This document shows positions 16,109 to 24,891 of a stretch of 61,932 nt of DNA, piece after piece. Source of the stretch: Muribaculaceae bacterium. Its GTDB lineage: Bacteria > Bacteroidota > Bacteroidia > Bacteroidales > Muribaculaceae. The position numbers and the translations under genes are program-made. The stretch covers positions 1 through 61,932 of the forward strand of contig JAGAJP010000064.1 of assembly GCA_017626045.1 (NCBI GenBank), written 5' to 3'. Numbering within the stretch: the first letter of the stretch is position 1; every line of letters begins with the position of its first letter. Under the pieces are notes generated by a model. It ran no database searches, was not told the origin of the DNA, and worked only from the letters and a program-made list of their open reading frames with translations.

Positions 16109-16894
16109 ATGAAGGCTTTGTGTGTCGTGGTAATGTCGATATACAGCATGGCAAGTTTTCATGCAACAGCTTTGGAACGCGAGGCTGGATGTTTGCCACG
16201 AGTAGCGCTTCTTGGCGACTCAATGACATGGATCGGAGGCGATTCGTGTCAGAATCCGCAAGGCTGGAGCCACTATTTAAAACGGAGCGGGCTTTGCGGA
16301 GAAATCGACATGTATGCGAGAAGCGGCGCCACATGGTGTAATACATCAGCCACAAAGGCAGACACGGAGTCATACACTGAGATATTGGACGCAGACAATG
16401 TGGTCTACAATCAGGTTCTACGCCTGATAAAGAGTGCGGACAGCGATTCCGCACGCACTCCTGAGATCATCATAATAATGGCCGGAGCCAACGATGCATG
16501 GTTTCGTGACAGGCGTCCGGGTATTTTCGAAGATAACCAGAGGATTATTTATGAGAATGGCAAAGTCACATCTCCTTCCAACGTGATATCTTTATATGGC
16601 AGCGTGATGCTTTCAGTCAATAATTTGAAGGAAAGATTCCCAACTTCAAAAATAGTTCTTGTCACACCAACCGAGATGTCAAGAGCTCCGGCTGAAATCA
16701 TATCGAAGGTGTCGGATATAATAGAAGTGGCGGGAAAAGCATGTGGAGTCTTGACATTTCGGGCAGACAAGGATGTAAGCATCCGCCATGACGAAGAAAA
16801 GAAGAATCCACATTATACTTCCGACGGAGTGCATACTAACTCGGAAGGAGCCAGGATGCTTGGAGAATATATTATTGGGAATTTAGAATTATAA
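16109..16894 (+). CDS. Secreted SGNH/GDSL-family esterase
   Basis: A 261-residue exported hydrolase. A signal peptide covers about residues 1-22 (MKALCVVVMSIYSMASFHATA). The SGNH blocks are all present: GDSM near residue 37 with the nucleophile serine, SGAT near 72 with the glycine block, GAND near 130 with the asparagine, and DGVH near 245 with the catalytic Asp and His. An alternative start at 16082 would add nine residues; the later ATG gives a cleaner signal sequence. The MBOAT and DHHW genes that follow suggest it removes or transfers acyl groups on an envelope or capsular polysaccharide (inference). It might equally be a pectin acetylesterase, given the nearby pectin lyase. Confidence 0.8.
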   Translation: MKALCVVVMSIYSMASFHATALEREAGCLPRVALLGDSMTWIGGDSCQNPQGWSHYLKRSGLCGEIDMYARSGATWCNTSATKADTESYTEILDADNVVYNQVLRLIKSADSDSARTPEIIIIMAGANDAWFRDRRPGIFEDNQRIIYENGKVTSPSNVISLYGSVMLSVNNLKERFPTSKIVLVTPTEMSRAPAEIISKVSDIIEVAGKACGVLTFRADKDVSIRHDEEKKNPHYTSDGVHTNSEGARMLGEYIIGNLEL

Positions 16895-16903
16895 TTTAGA
16901 ATT

Positions 16904-17014
16904 GGGCTTGATGAATCATGATTAAGCTTGATGAATCATGATTTTGATTGATGAAGCTTGAAGAAGGATGAAGAATCTTGAAGAAGCTTGATTAAGCATG
17001 ATTTTGATTAGCGT
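16904..17014. repeat. Degenerate AT-rich repeat cluster (TTGATGAATCATGATT-like)
   Basis: About 110 nt built from variants of GCTTGATGAATCATGATT and GAAGAATCTTGAAGAAGC in tandem. Similar words occur at 56331-56396 between galE and the nucleotidyltransferase gene. No coding potential is apparent. Confidence 0.6.
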
Positions 17015-17032
17015 TATTGCACACGTATAAAG

Positions 17033-18499
17033 ATGGTATTTTCTGATTTATTTTTCATATTCTGTTTTATTCCGCTGTTCGGACTGCTCTATATATTGGC
17101 AGGAAAGATAGACGGTGGCAGAATCGGCAGACATGATGGCGAGGAGTCGGAACTACGGCGGCCTATGCTTTGGCGGAATGCCGTGCTGACGGTATTTTCC
17201 ATACTGTTTTATGCATGGGGAGAGCCGGTGTATGTACTACTCATGCTTCTTGTAGTATTGGCCAACTACCTAAGCGGCTTGTTGCTCTCAATGAGCGATA
17301 AAGCCGGTATACGTAAATTCTGGTTAATCATAGGAGTCGCCATAGACCTTGCGGCACTCGGCAGTTTCAAATATCTCGGATTCTTTTCCGGAATCCTTAG
17401 AAGCATCGGACTTGACGTGCCGGATCCACAGATAGCGCTTCCTATAGGAATCAGTTTCTATGTATTCCAGTCCATATCCTATCTGGTGGACGTTTACCGA
17501 AAAGAATCCGAACCACAGCGAAACTATTTCGACCTTCTGCTATACATCTCCATGTTCCCTCAGCTTATAGCGGGACCGATAGTGAGATACGGGAGCGTTG
17601 CGAAAGAAATAGGCAGACGCCACGCCACGTCTGACGACATAGCCGACGGAATATATAGGTTTATCATAGGACTTGGCAAGAAAGTGATAATCGCCAATAT
17701 CATGGGCGAGATCGCGACATCTCTTCTCGGAGGGAATCTGGATGACCTTTCAACAGTCGGAGCGTGGGTAGGAATCCTTGCCTTCTCCATTCAGATTTAT
17801 TTTGACTTCTCCGGCTATTCCGACATGGCGATAGGTATAGGTAGGTGTGTCGGTTTTCATTTTCCCGAGAACTTCAACCATCCGTATACATGTACGTCGA
17901 TGACCGATTTCTGGCGTCGATGGCACATGAGTTTAGGATCATTTTTCCGAGACTATGTCTATATTCCGATGGGCGGTAACCGACGGCATCAGGCACTAAA
18001 TATCATGACAGTATGGTTTCTGACCGGGATGTGGCATGGCGCAAGCTGGAATTTCATAATCTGGGGTGTCTACTTCGGATTGATAATAATGATAGAGAAA
18101 TATACATTGTTGCGCTGGAGGGTACCGAAAATCGGCCTTTATGTATACAGCATATTCCTTTTGCTTGTAGGCTGGGGAATCTTCTATTTCGATGACTTCG
18201 GACGACTTGGTCAGTTCTTCACCGCATTCTTCGGACTAAACGGCACGCATGGCGTACCAATGGAGGTGGAAAGCGTGCTTATCGACAATCTATGGCTTTG
18301 GGTCGCCGCATTGATACTGTGTCTGCCGGTCAGACAGCATGTAGAGAAGATTGGACAGAAAGCGGCATCCGCACTTCCCTATGTCGGAGACTATACCCTT
18401 CAGTTCTGCCATGCCATAGTGTCGGTGGTGATACTGATCTGTTGTGTGGCACTTCTGGTGGGCGCAACCAACAATGCATTCATATATACAAGATTCTGA
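17033..18499 (+). CDS. MBOAT-family O-acyltransferase (AlgI/DltB type)
   Basis: Membrane enzyme predicted to move acyl groups across or within the inner membrane to a polysaccharide or wall polymer. The 488-residue protein has at least nine hydrophobic segments. The family core is present as LPIGISFYVFQSISYLVDVY near residues 143-162, FPQLIAGPIVRY near 179-190, DFSGYSDMAIGIG near 263-275 and the active-site histidine in GMWHGASWNF (His335). FFRDYVYIPMGGN precedes it, as in AlgI. The DHHW partner gene begins 4 nt after its stop, the usual AlgI-AlgJ arrangement. The acyl acceptor is not identifiable. Confidence 0.9.
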   Translation: MVFSDLFFIFCFIPLFGLLYILAGKIDGGRIGRHDGEESELRRPMLWRNAVLTVFSILFYAWGEPVYVLLMLLVVLANYLSGLLLSMSDKAGIRKFWLIIGVAIDLAALGSFKYLGFFSGILRSIGLDVPDPQIALPIGISFYVFQSISYLVDVYRKESEPQRNYFDLLLYISMFPQLIAGPIVRYGSVAKEIGRRHATSDDIADGIYRFIIGLGKKVIIANIMGEIATSLLGGNLDDLSTVGAWVGILAFSIQIYFDFSGYSDMAIGIGRCVGFHFPENFNHPYTCTSMTDFWRRWHMSLGSFFRDYVYIPMGGNRRHQALNIMTVWFLTGMWHGASWNFIIWGVYFGLIIMIEKYTLLRWRVPKIGLYVYSIFLLLVGWGIFYFDDFGRLGQFFTAFFGLNGTHGVPMEVESVLIDNLWLWVAALILCLPVRQHVEKIGQKAASALPYVGDYTLQFCHAIVSVVILICCVALLVGATNNAFIYTRF

Positions 18500-18503
18500 A
18501 CAG

Positions 18504-20102
18504 ATGCAAAACCAGACGGAAAACGAAGCAGAGGAGCCGAAGACTCGAGGATATGGAGCCTCGAGGATGTATCTTGTCATCACGGGACTTGTGTTCATAG
18601 CCTTGACCGTGTTGTTTGTGTTTTTTCCGAGATCGGAATACTCCGAGCTTGAAAAACGAGATCTAAAGGAATTCCCGGAAATAAAAGATTACCAAGGAAG
18701 GGCCGGTGAATATACAGCCGCGGTGTCTTCATGGTTCAGTGACACGGAACCTTATAGAGACGAGCTCATGACATTGAGCATGAACATCCGCTCTGCTATG
18801 CGCGGCAATATTCTCCCTGAAGAAGAAACGGTTTCGTTCCGGCCATCGGAGATCCGTAATTCGTCAGATAAAACAGCATCCGCAAGCACTCATCAAGACG
18901 AAGACTTCGATGAGGACGGCACACCTGCCGGGGAAGAAGAGGATGGAGAAACGGGAGTTGAGGATGACGGAGTCGCAAAACTCGGAGACGCCGGTACCAT
19001 CATCATAGGAAAGGGTGACAAAGTGAGGGCACTCATGGCATTTGGAGGCACATCGAAGGGAGGCGGAGGCTATGTATCTCTTCTCAACACACTGGCGGAG
19101 ACTTTTCCGTCGCAGAGAGTGTATGCCATGGTGGCACCTTTAGCGACCGAATACTATCTGCCCGCAAAAGCCGCTAAGGTAAGCAATCCTCAGAAGCCGT
19201 TCATCTACAGCATCCGAGACAGACTCAACGGCAATGTGAAGTTTGTGGACATATATGATGAGCTTCTTAAGCACAAAGACGAAGATATCTATCTTCGGAC
19301 CGACCACCACTGGTCGGCACTCGGTGGCTACTATGCAGCCAAGCGCCTTGCCCAGGCAGCTGGAGTTCCATTCAAGGGACTTGAGGCGTATGACAAGCAT
19401 GTCATAAAGAATTTCGTCGGGTCAATGTATGGATACTCCAAAGATATATCGGTCAAGAACTCACCGGAAGATTTTGTGTTCTATACTCCCAAGGATGTCA
19501 AATATGAATCAGAATTTGTTGCATATACACTCAACAAGAACTTCAAGATAGTCCGAGAATCGAAACCTTATAAATCGTCATTTTTCAAAAATTTCAAAAA
19601 TGGCAGCGGGAATGCCTATCTCAGTTTTATCGGAAGCGACCAAGTGTTTGTAAAGGTCAAGACAGGCACTCCCGGCAACCGGAGGCTGCTTGTGATCAAG
19701 GACTCGTATGGCAACGCAGTTCCCGGCAACCTGTTCTATTCATTCAATGAGGTTCATGTGGTAGACTTCCGTTATTTTACCCACAATCTGAAGAAATATG
19801 TCGAAGACAACCATATAACGGATATTGCTGTATGCTTCAACGTATTCAACGCATACAGCAGCGGAAGTGCCTCCAAAGTTAAGACTATGCTAACCCAGGC
19901 AGGAGGAATCCCTGCGGTGCATGAAAGTGCTTCGGAAAAAGTTGGAAACGAGAATACGGACCGACAGAAGAAGGCAGCAGAACCGAAAGTCAAGGAGGAA
20001 GAGGCATCGCCGGTAGAATCCGTTCCCGTTCAGACGGAACCGGAGAGCTCTCCGGCAGAAAATGAGAATGAACAGACTGAAGGAGAGACAGAAAACGAAT
20101 AA
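18504..20102 (+). CDS. DHHW-family (AlgJ/AlgX-like) protein with acidic insert and tail
   Basis: A 532-residue protein with one N-terminal membrane anchor (about residues 21-41), so the main domain faces the periplasm. SELEKRDLKEFPE after the anchor and TDHHWSALGGYY (Asp267-His268-His269-Trp270) are hallmarks of the DHHW/SGNH-like proteins that work with MBOAT acyltransferases. Two regions are unusual: an Asp/Glu-rich insert near residues 125-160 and a Glu/Pro/Ser-rich tail near 480-532, both low in complexity and absent from typical AlgJ. The ATG at 18504 is chosen because it follows the MBOAT stop by 4 nt; an earlier start at 18444 would sit inside the MBOAT gene. lipA begins 15 nt downstream. 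Confidence 0.82.
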   Translation: MQNQTENEAEEPKTRGYGASRMYLVITGLVFIALTVLFVFFPRSEYSELEKRDLKEFPEIKDYQGRAGEYTAAVSSWFSDTEPYRDELMTLSMNIRSAMRGNILPEEETVSFRPSEIRNSSDKTASASTHQDEDFDEDGTPAGEEEDGETGVEDDGVAKLGDAGTIIIGKGDKVRALMAFGGTSKGGGGYVSLLNTLAETFPSQRVYAMVAPLATEYYLPAKAAKVSNPQKPFIYSIRDRLNGNVKFVDIYDELLKHKDEDIYLRTDHHWSALGGYYAAKRLAQAAGVPFKGLEAYDKHVIKNFVGSMYGYSKDISVKNSPEDFVFYTPKDVKYESEFVAYTLNKNFKIVRESKPYKSSFFKNFKNGSGNAYLSFIGSDQVFVKVKTGTPGNRRLLVIKDSYGNAVPGNLFYSFNEVHVVDFRYFTHNLKKYVEDNHITDIAVCFNVFNAYSSGSASKVKTMLTQAGGIPAVHESASEKVGNENTDRQKKAAEPKVKEEEASPVESVPVQTEPESSPAENENEQTEGETENE

Positions 20103-20117
20103 AGGACATTATAAACG

Positions 20118-20966
20118 ATGGCAGATTACAGAAGAAAGCCTGAATGGCTTAAGATAAAGCTTCCGAAAGGATTCAAGACGAGTCAGGTAGTGGGGTTGCT
20201 TAATGAAAAGCATCTTCACACGATATGCTCGAGCGGCATGTGTCCCAATAGAGGAGAATGCTGGGGCAACGGAACCGCGACATTCATGATAGGGGGAAAC
20301 ATTTGCACCAGAAGCTGTCGCTTCTGCAATGTAGCTACCGGCAAACCGCTTCCATTAGACAAGAAAGAGATAATGGATATTGTAGAGTCAGTAAAAGCTC
20401 TTAAATTAAAGCACATTGTTCTGACATCTGTTGACAGAGATGACCTTCCTGACTTAGGTGCCTCACATTGGGCTGACATGATAAGGGCTCTAAAGACAGA
20501 ATGCATCGGAGTTACGATGGAAGTACTAATACCTGATTTTCAGGGACGTCTGGAACTTGTGGATAAGGTGATAGCAGAAGGTCCGGATGTGATATCCCAT
20601 AATCTTGAGACTGTTAGGCGTCTGACTCCTGAAGTCAGGTGTCATGCCACTTATGATACGTCGCTCAACGTGATACGTCATATCTCGGAATCCGGCATAA
20701 GATCGAAGAGCGGCATTATGCTTGGTCTTGGAGAGACTCGCGAGGAGATATTGGAGACTATGAGAGATCTTAGAGAAGTCGGTTGCGAAGTAATGACAAT
20801 AGGGCAGTATCTGCAGCCGACGCCACATCACTACCCTATTCAGGATTATATCCATCCGGATGTATTTGAAGAGTACAGGCTTGAAGGACTGAAGATGGGA
20901 TTCAGGCATATTGAGTCTTCCCCAATGGTGCGCTCATCCTATCATGCCGAGAGACATGTGCATTGA
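20118..20966 (+). CDS. lipA: Lipoyl synthase
   Basis: Radical SAM enzyme that inserts two sulfurs into octanoyl groups on lipoyl domains. The 282-residue protein has the auxiliary cluster motif CSSGMCPNRGECW near residues 38-50 and the radical SAM motif CTRSCRFC near 64-71. It ends with the family RSSYHAE stretch, whose serine ligates the auxiliary cluster. Length is normal. It follows the DHHW gene by 15 nt, but its function is unrelated to it. No lipB or lplA gene is adjacent. Its stop TGA abuts the nspC stop on the other strand at the palindrome TGATCA. Confidence 0.95.
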   Translation: MADYRRKPEWLKIKLPKGFKTSQVVGLLNEKHLHTICSSGMCPNRGECWGNGTATFMIGGNICTRSCRFCNVATGKPLPLDKKEIMDIVESVKALKLKHIVLTSVDRDDLPDLGASHWADMIRALKTECIGVTMEVLIPDFQGRLELVDKVIAEGPDVISHNLETVRRLTPEVRCHATYDTSLNVIRHISESGIRSKSGIMLGLGETREEILETMRDLREVGCEVMTIGQYLQPTPHHYPIQDYIHPDVFEEYRLEGLKMGFRHIESSPMVRSSYHAERHVH

Positions 20967-22148
20967 TCAGTCCATTCTTGAGCGATAGTCTTCATAGGAG
21001 AAACGGCGAAGCAGTATCGGGTCGCCTTCAATGGGCTTCAGCCAAATTGAAGGGTGCTGAATACCGTTGAACATGTTTGTCTTTACCGTTGTGTAATGAT
21101 TCATATCGCAAAGAGTCAGTCGGTCTCCGGGTTTTAGCGGAGAACTGAAATCCCAGTCTCCCACGAAATCTCCGCTCAGACAGGAGTTGCCGCCGAGTCT
21201 ATAGGTGTATCTCTTTGGTACTCCAAAAGAGGAGTCGTTAGTACGCAGGTCGGGATTATCGATATCCGGAAGAGCCTCTTTGATGACCGGTTTGTATGGC
21301 ATCTCAAGGCAGTCAGGCATGTGGCAGGCAAAAGAAGCGTCGATAATAGCTGTCTTGATTCCTGCATTTTCGACGACATCCAGAACTTCAGTTACGAGGT
21401 CGCCGGTTTGCCAAGTGAAAGCACTACCGGGCTCCATAATGATTTTAAGACCGGGATACACTGCATGTAGATTCTTCATCAGGGCAATCAGGAAATCTAT
21501 GTCGTAACCTTTTCTGGTCATCAGATGCCCACCGCCCATATTCAGCCATTTCGCCTGCTTCAGAAGATGTCCATACTGTTGTTTGAGGGCGTCGAGCACC
21601 TTGGCGAGGTCATGGCTGTCGGATTCGCAAAGCGCATGGAAGTGAATGCCGTCGAGGCCTGTCGGAAGTCCGTCGACGAGCGCTTCGCGCGACTCACCGA
21701 ATCTGGAACCCGGCACACAGGGATTATAGATGTCGGTCTCGATCACGCTGCAGTGGGGATTTACGCGAATGCCAGCACTGACTTTACTGTCGGGATTAGC
21801 CTCATTCCATTCGATGATAGCCGGATGGAAATGATAGAACTGGGCGAGGGAATTGAAAGTTATATGGCTGCAGCCTTTAAGGAACTCGGGGAAAGTCTTA
21901 TCAGTATATACGGGGCAGTAAGCGTGCACGTCATTTCCGAGAAACTCAAGAGACAGCTGCATCTCGTTGAGTGAACTTGCTGTGGAGGAAGAGAAGTATT
22001 TATTGATTATGGGGAAAGTCTTCCACAGAGCATTTGCTTTAAATGCCATGATAATTTTTACGTCCGCCTCCTTCTCTACTTTTTTTAGGAGGGTTAGGTT
22101 GCGGATAAGTTTTTCTTCGTAAATTATGTAATATGGGGTTTGGAGCAT
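20967..22148 (-). CDS. nspC: Carboxynorspermidine / carboxyspermidine decarboxylase
   Basis: PLP enzyme of the alanine-racemase-fold decarboxylases that makes spermidine (or norspermidine) from its carboxy form. The 393-residue length fits NspC. The PLP lysine is in MAFKANALWK near residues 34-43. HFHALCESDS near 170-179, NMGGGHLMTR near 203-212, EPGSAFTWQTG near 240-250 and the active-site segment SFACHMPDCLE near 274-284 follow. The dehydrogenase partner is not in the window. SpeA at 37966-39864 would supply agmatine for the same pathway. The gene is convergent with lipA with no spacer. Confidence 0.93.
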   Translation of the reverse strand: MLQTPYYIIYEEKLIRNLTLLKKVEKEADVKIIMAFKANALWKTFPIINKYFSSSTASSLNEMQLSLEFLGNDVHAYCPVYTDKTFPEFLKGCSHITFNSLAQFYHFHPAIIEWNEANPDSKVSAGIRVNPHCSVIETDIYNPCVPGSRFGESREALVDGLPTGLDGIHFHALCESDSHDLAKVLDALKQQYGHLLKQAKWLNMGGGHLMTRKGYDIDFLIALMKNLHAVYPGLKIIMEPGSAFTWQTGDLVTEVLDVVENAGIKTAIIDASFACHMPDCLEMPYKPVIKEALPDIDNPDLRTNDSSFGVPKRYTYRLGGNSCLSGDFVGDWDFSSPLKPGDRLTLCDMNHYTTVKTNMFNGIQHPSIWLKPIEGDPILLRRFSYEDYRSRMD

Positions 22149-22197
22149 TGGGGTAATATTAAATTTAATTCATGATTTGCTTTGTTGCTATTTGGAG

Positions 22198-22258
22198 GCA
22201 GAGCCAAAGGCTCTGACACCTGAACAAACATAGACTTGGAAACGGCGATGAATCGCCG
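22198..22258. repeat. Palindromic intergenic repeat, copy 2, with adjacent hairpin
   Basis: GCAGAGCC-AAA-GGCTCTG plus ACACC and ACAAACA at 22198-22230 matches copy 1 almost base for base. It is followed by CGGCGA-TGAA-TCGCCG at 22243-22258, a 6-bp stem. The hairpin lies downstream of the leftward OmpA-domain gene and may help end that transcript, although its T tract is weak. Confidence 0.6.
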
Positions 22259-22346
22259 GAACAGTAACAAAGGTCTGACTTTGCTCAGAAGCTTGCTTTG
22301 AATCGGGAATCTGACGGGCGGTGGGATGCTGCTGATCTATGTGGGG

Positions 22347-22994
22347 TTAGAAGTCAATTTTGCCTTTTTTTGCGGCGGCGAGCATCTTTTCTCCCGGCAT
22401 GAGGTAGATTTCAAGACGTCGGTTCCGGTCTCTGTTTTCATAAGATGTGTTGGGTACGAGAGGACTTTCGTCGCCGTAGGCATAGGAAAAAGTGAAAGAG
22501 GTATCCGCACCGTTGTCTTCAAACCAAGTGGTGACGGCATCCACTCTATCCCCTGTGATATTGTCACGGTATTTCTCAGAACCTGTATTGTCGGTATGCA
22601 TCACGAGAAGCACTCTGAACATATCCGGATCCTTCATATATCTTTTGATGGGATTCAGGTATGTGGCAGCCTCGGGAAGGAGGTCGGTAGAATTCGGACC
22701 GAACAGGGCACTTGCCGGAATCGTTATGAGCAAGACCTCTTTGTTTCTACAAGCCTCGATATTGCAAACGCCCTTTTTCGGAGAAAGGGGGCCGTTCAAA
22801 AGTTTATTCCGAGCCTCAAGATTCTGAAACTTTCTGATCAGATCGGCGGCTTTAGATTCTTTTGACAAATCCACAGATTTAAGCATCTGGGAGAAATTCA
22901 GGTTGTCGAGTTCTGAGTTCTGGTCTTGCGCAATAGCCGTGGGCGCAAGGAAAGACAGAGCAAGAGCCACAATTATGGTTTTAAGAGACTTCAT
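22347..22994 (-). CDS. Exported protein with C-terminal OmpA-like domain
   Basis: A 215-residue protein with a signal peptide (residues 1-23, ending AIAQ). The C-terminal half has OmpA-type peptidoglycan-binding features: FGPNSTDLLPEAATYLNPI near 98-116, MHTDNTGSEKYRDNI near 133-147 and the terminal NRRLEIYLMPG near 193-203. The arginine pair and the TDNTG loop match, but the middle of the domain is shorter than in Pal. The ATG at 22994 is chosen; a TTG 9 nt upstream would only add three residues. It follows rimM by 5 nt, so it is in the murA-rimM transcript and probably anchors the outer membrane to the wall. Confidence 0.72.
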   Translation of the reverse strand: MKSLKTIIVALALSFLAPTAIAQDQNSELDNLNFSQMLKSVDLSKESKAADLIRKFQNLEARNKLLNGPLSPKKGVCNIEACRNKEVLLITIPASALFGPNSTDLLPEAATYLNPIKRYMKDPDMFRVLLVMHTDNTGSEKYRDNITGDRVDAVTTWFEDNGADTSFTFSYAYGDESPLVPNTSYENRDRNRRLEIYLMPGEKMLAAAKKGKIDF

Positions 22995-22999
22995 AATAA

Positions 23000-23539
23000 T
23001 CAATTTAGGTCAATAATACCATCAGGCAGACTCATGAGTATACGTCTGCTGTCTTCGTTAACATCAAGTATAAAGTCGTCGGCAAACGGGATATATATAT
23101 TGTTGCCGTTCTTATCCTTGACGATGAGCAGTTCATTGATAGTGTTGGTGTCAACTTCCACAACAGTTCCGATTACGCCGAGCCTGTCATCCTCAACGGT
23201 CCAACCTTTCAGGTCATCATAGAGAGCGATATCCTCTTCATAATTTTCTTCAATGAACTCCTTCAGTTCATTTCTCAGAGCATAAACGGTCTTGTTGACA
23301 AAAGGCTTAGCCTTCTGCTCAGAATCGATGCCATCGAAAGTGACAAGGAACGAGAAAGCCCCTTTAGGTCTGACAGCCACGGCATAGAAAGGGACGAAAA
23401 TACCATCTATGTCGATAATAGCCGGATTGCCCGAAGTAAGATAATCCGGATCTATATCAAGAAGGAGGTTGAGTTCCCCCTTCAGGGCGTGAGTTTTCTG
23501 CAATCTTCCAATTGCGGAAATCTGGTCTGCATTAATCAT
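23000..23539 (-). CDS. rimM: Ribosome maturation factor RimM
   Basis: Assists late maturation of the 30S ribosomal subunit. The 179-residue protein has the N-terminal RimM barrel (IGRLQKTHALKGELNLLL near residues 10-27, FSFLVTFDGID near 62-72) and the C-terminal PRC-like barrel (DDRLGVIGTVVEVDTN near 117-132, IYIPFADDFILDVNED near 147-162). Its ATG shares one base with the murA stop (TAATG at 23541-23537). Pairing of rimM with murA is a familiar Bacteroidales arrangement. Confidence 0.9.
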   Translation of the reverse strand: MINADQISAIGRLQKTHALKGELNLLLDIDPDYLTSGNPAIIDIDGIFVPFYAVAVRPKGAFSFLVTFDGIDSEQKAKPFVNKTVYALRNELKEFIEENYEEDIALYDDLKGWTVEDDRLGVIGTVVEVDTNTINELLIVKDKNGNNIYIPFADDFILDVNEDSRRILMSLPDGIIDLN

Positions 23540-24846
23540 TAGTTTCTTATGATTTTAGCGCCGAGAGAATTCAGACGTTCGTCAATACGTTCATAACCAC
23601 GGTCAATCTGGTCGATGTTTTCGATTCTGCTTGTACCTTTAGCCGCCATGGCAGCGATGAGCAGGGCGATTCCGGCGCGAATGTCGGGACTCACCATACG
23701 GGAAGCTCTCAAAGAATTGAACTTACCGCTTCCGATCACAGCGGCCCTATGCGGGTCGCAGAGTATAATTCTTGCACCCATATCAATCAGTTTGTCAACG
23801 AAGAAGAGCCTGCTCTCAAACATTTTCTGATGAATCAGGACGCTACCCCTCGCTTGGGTTGCTGCCACAAGGAAAATACTCAGGAGGTCAGGCGAAAGGC
23901 CGGGCCAGGGCGCGTCAGCCACAGTCATGATAGAACCGTCGATGAAAGTCTCTATTTCGTATATTTCTTTCTGGTCGATTATGATATCGTCACCATTCAC
24001 CTGAAGGTTTATTCCGAGGCGCGCGAAAGCATCGGGGATAATTCCGAGATCTCTGACACCGACATTCTTGAGAGTGAGGCAACTTCCGGTCATGGCAGCT
24101 ATACCGATGAAACTTCCCACCTCGATCATGTCTGGCAGGAGTGAATGAGTAGTACCGTGAAGTTCCGGCACACCGGTGATGGTAAGAAGATTGCTTCCGA
24201 TACCTTCGATAACAGCTCCCATTCTTACGAGCATTTTGCACAGTTGCTGCACATAGGGTTCGCAAGCGGCATTGTAGATGACGGTTGTTCCCTCAGCCAG
24301 GACGGCAGCCATCACAAGGTTGGCAGTGCCGGTGACAGAAGCCTCGTCAAGAAGCATATACACGCCATGAAGCCCCTTTGGCGCAGAGATGTTGAAAACT
24401 CGTTTTGAGGAATCGTATTCGAATACGGCACCAATTTTCTCAAGTCCGAGCAAGTGGGTGTCAAGGCGTCTTCTTCCGATTTTGTCGCCACCCGGTTTAG
24501 GAAGCACAGCCTCGCCGAAGCGAGCCACGAGAGGACCGGTCACCATAACAGAACCTCGGAGCGCCTCAGCCCTCTTCCTGAAATCTTCGGAATGAAGAAA
24601 AGCGAGATCAACAGAGTCAGCCTTGAATCGGCAGGTGTGGCGGTCGAGATATTCAGTCTTGACACCAAGGTGAGATAGGAGATCTATGAGGTTACCGACA
24701 TCGGCGATATCGGGAAGATTGGAAATAGTTACAGCTTCGGAAGTCAGAAGCGTGGCACAAATCACTTGCAAAGCCTCGTTCTTTGCACCCTGCGGTTCAA
24801 TAGAACCTTGTAGGCGGTGACCGCCTTCTACAATGAATTCGCTCAT
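23539..24846 (-). CDS. murA: UDP-N-acetylglucosamine 1-carboxyvinyltransferase
   Basis: First committed step of peptidoglycan synthesis, adding enolpyruvate to UDP-GlcNAc. The 435-residue protein has the family opening GGHRLQGSIEPQGAKNEALQ (residues 8-27) with the substrate lysine and asparagine. RRLDTHLLGLEKIGA is near 126-140. The active-site loop position, usually Cys or Asp, falls near the KGLHGVYMLLDEASVTGTAN stretch at about 155-174; no Cys is seen there and the loop reads HGVYMLLD, so Asp is the likely residue and the enzyme may be fosfomycin tolerant (inference). It lies 45 nt after the DUF4290 gene and overlaps rimM. Confidence 0.93.
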   Translation of the reverse strand: MSEFIVEGGHRLQGSIEPQGAKNEALQVICATLLTSEAVTISNLPDIADVGNLIDLLSHLGVKTEYLDRHTCRFKADSVDLAFLHSEDFRKRAEALRGSVMVTGPLVARFGEAVLPKPGGDKIGRRRLDTHLLGLEKIGAVFEYDSSKRVFNISAPKGLHGVYMLLDEASVTGTANLVMAAVLAEGTTVIYNAACEPYVQQLCKMLVRMGAVIEGIGSNLLTITGVPELHGTTHSLLPDMIEVGSFIGIAAMTGSCLTLKNVGVRDLGIIPDAFARLGINLQVNGDDIIIDQKEIYEIETFIDGSIMTVADAPWPGLSPDLLSIFLVAATQARGSVLIHQKMFESRLFFVDKLIDMGARIILCDPHRAAVIGSGKFNSLRASRMVSPDIRAGIALLIAAMAAKGTSRIENIDQIDRGYERIDERLNSLGAKIIRN

Positions 24847-24891
24847 AATTCGATTACTGAAATTAGAAATTAGAATTTAGGATTGAGAGAA

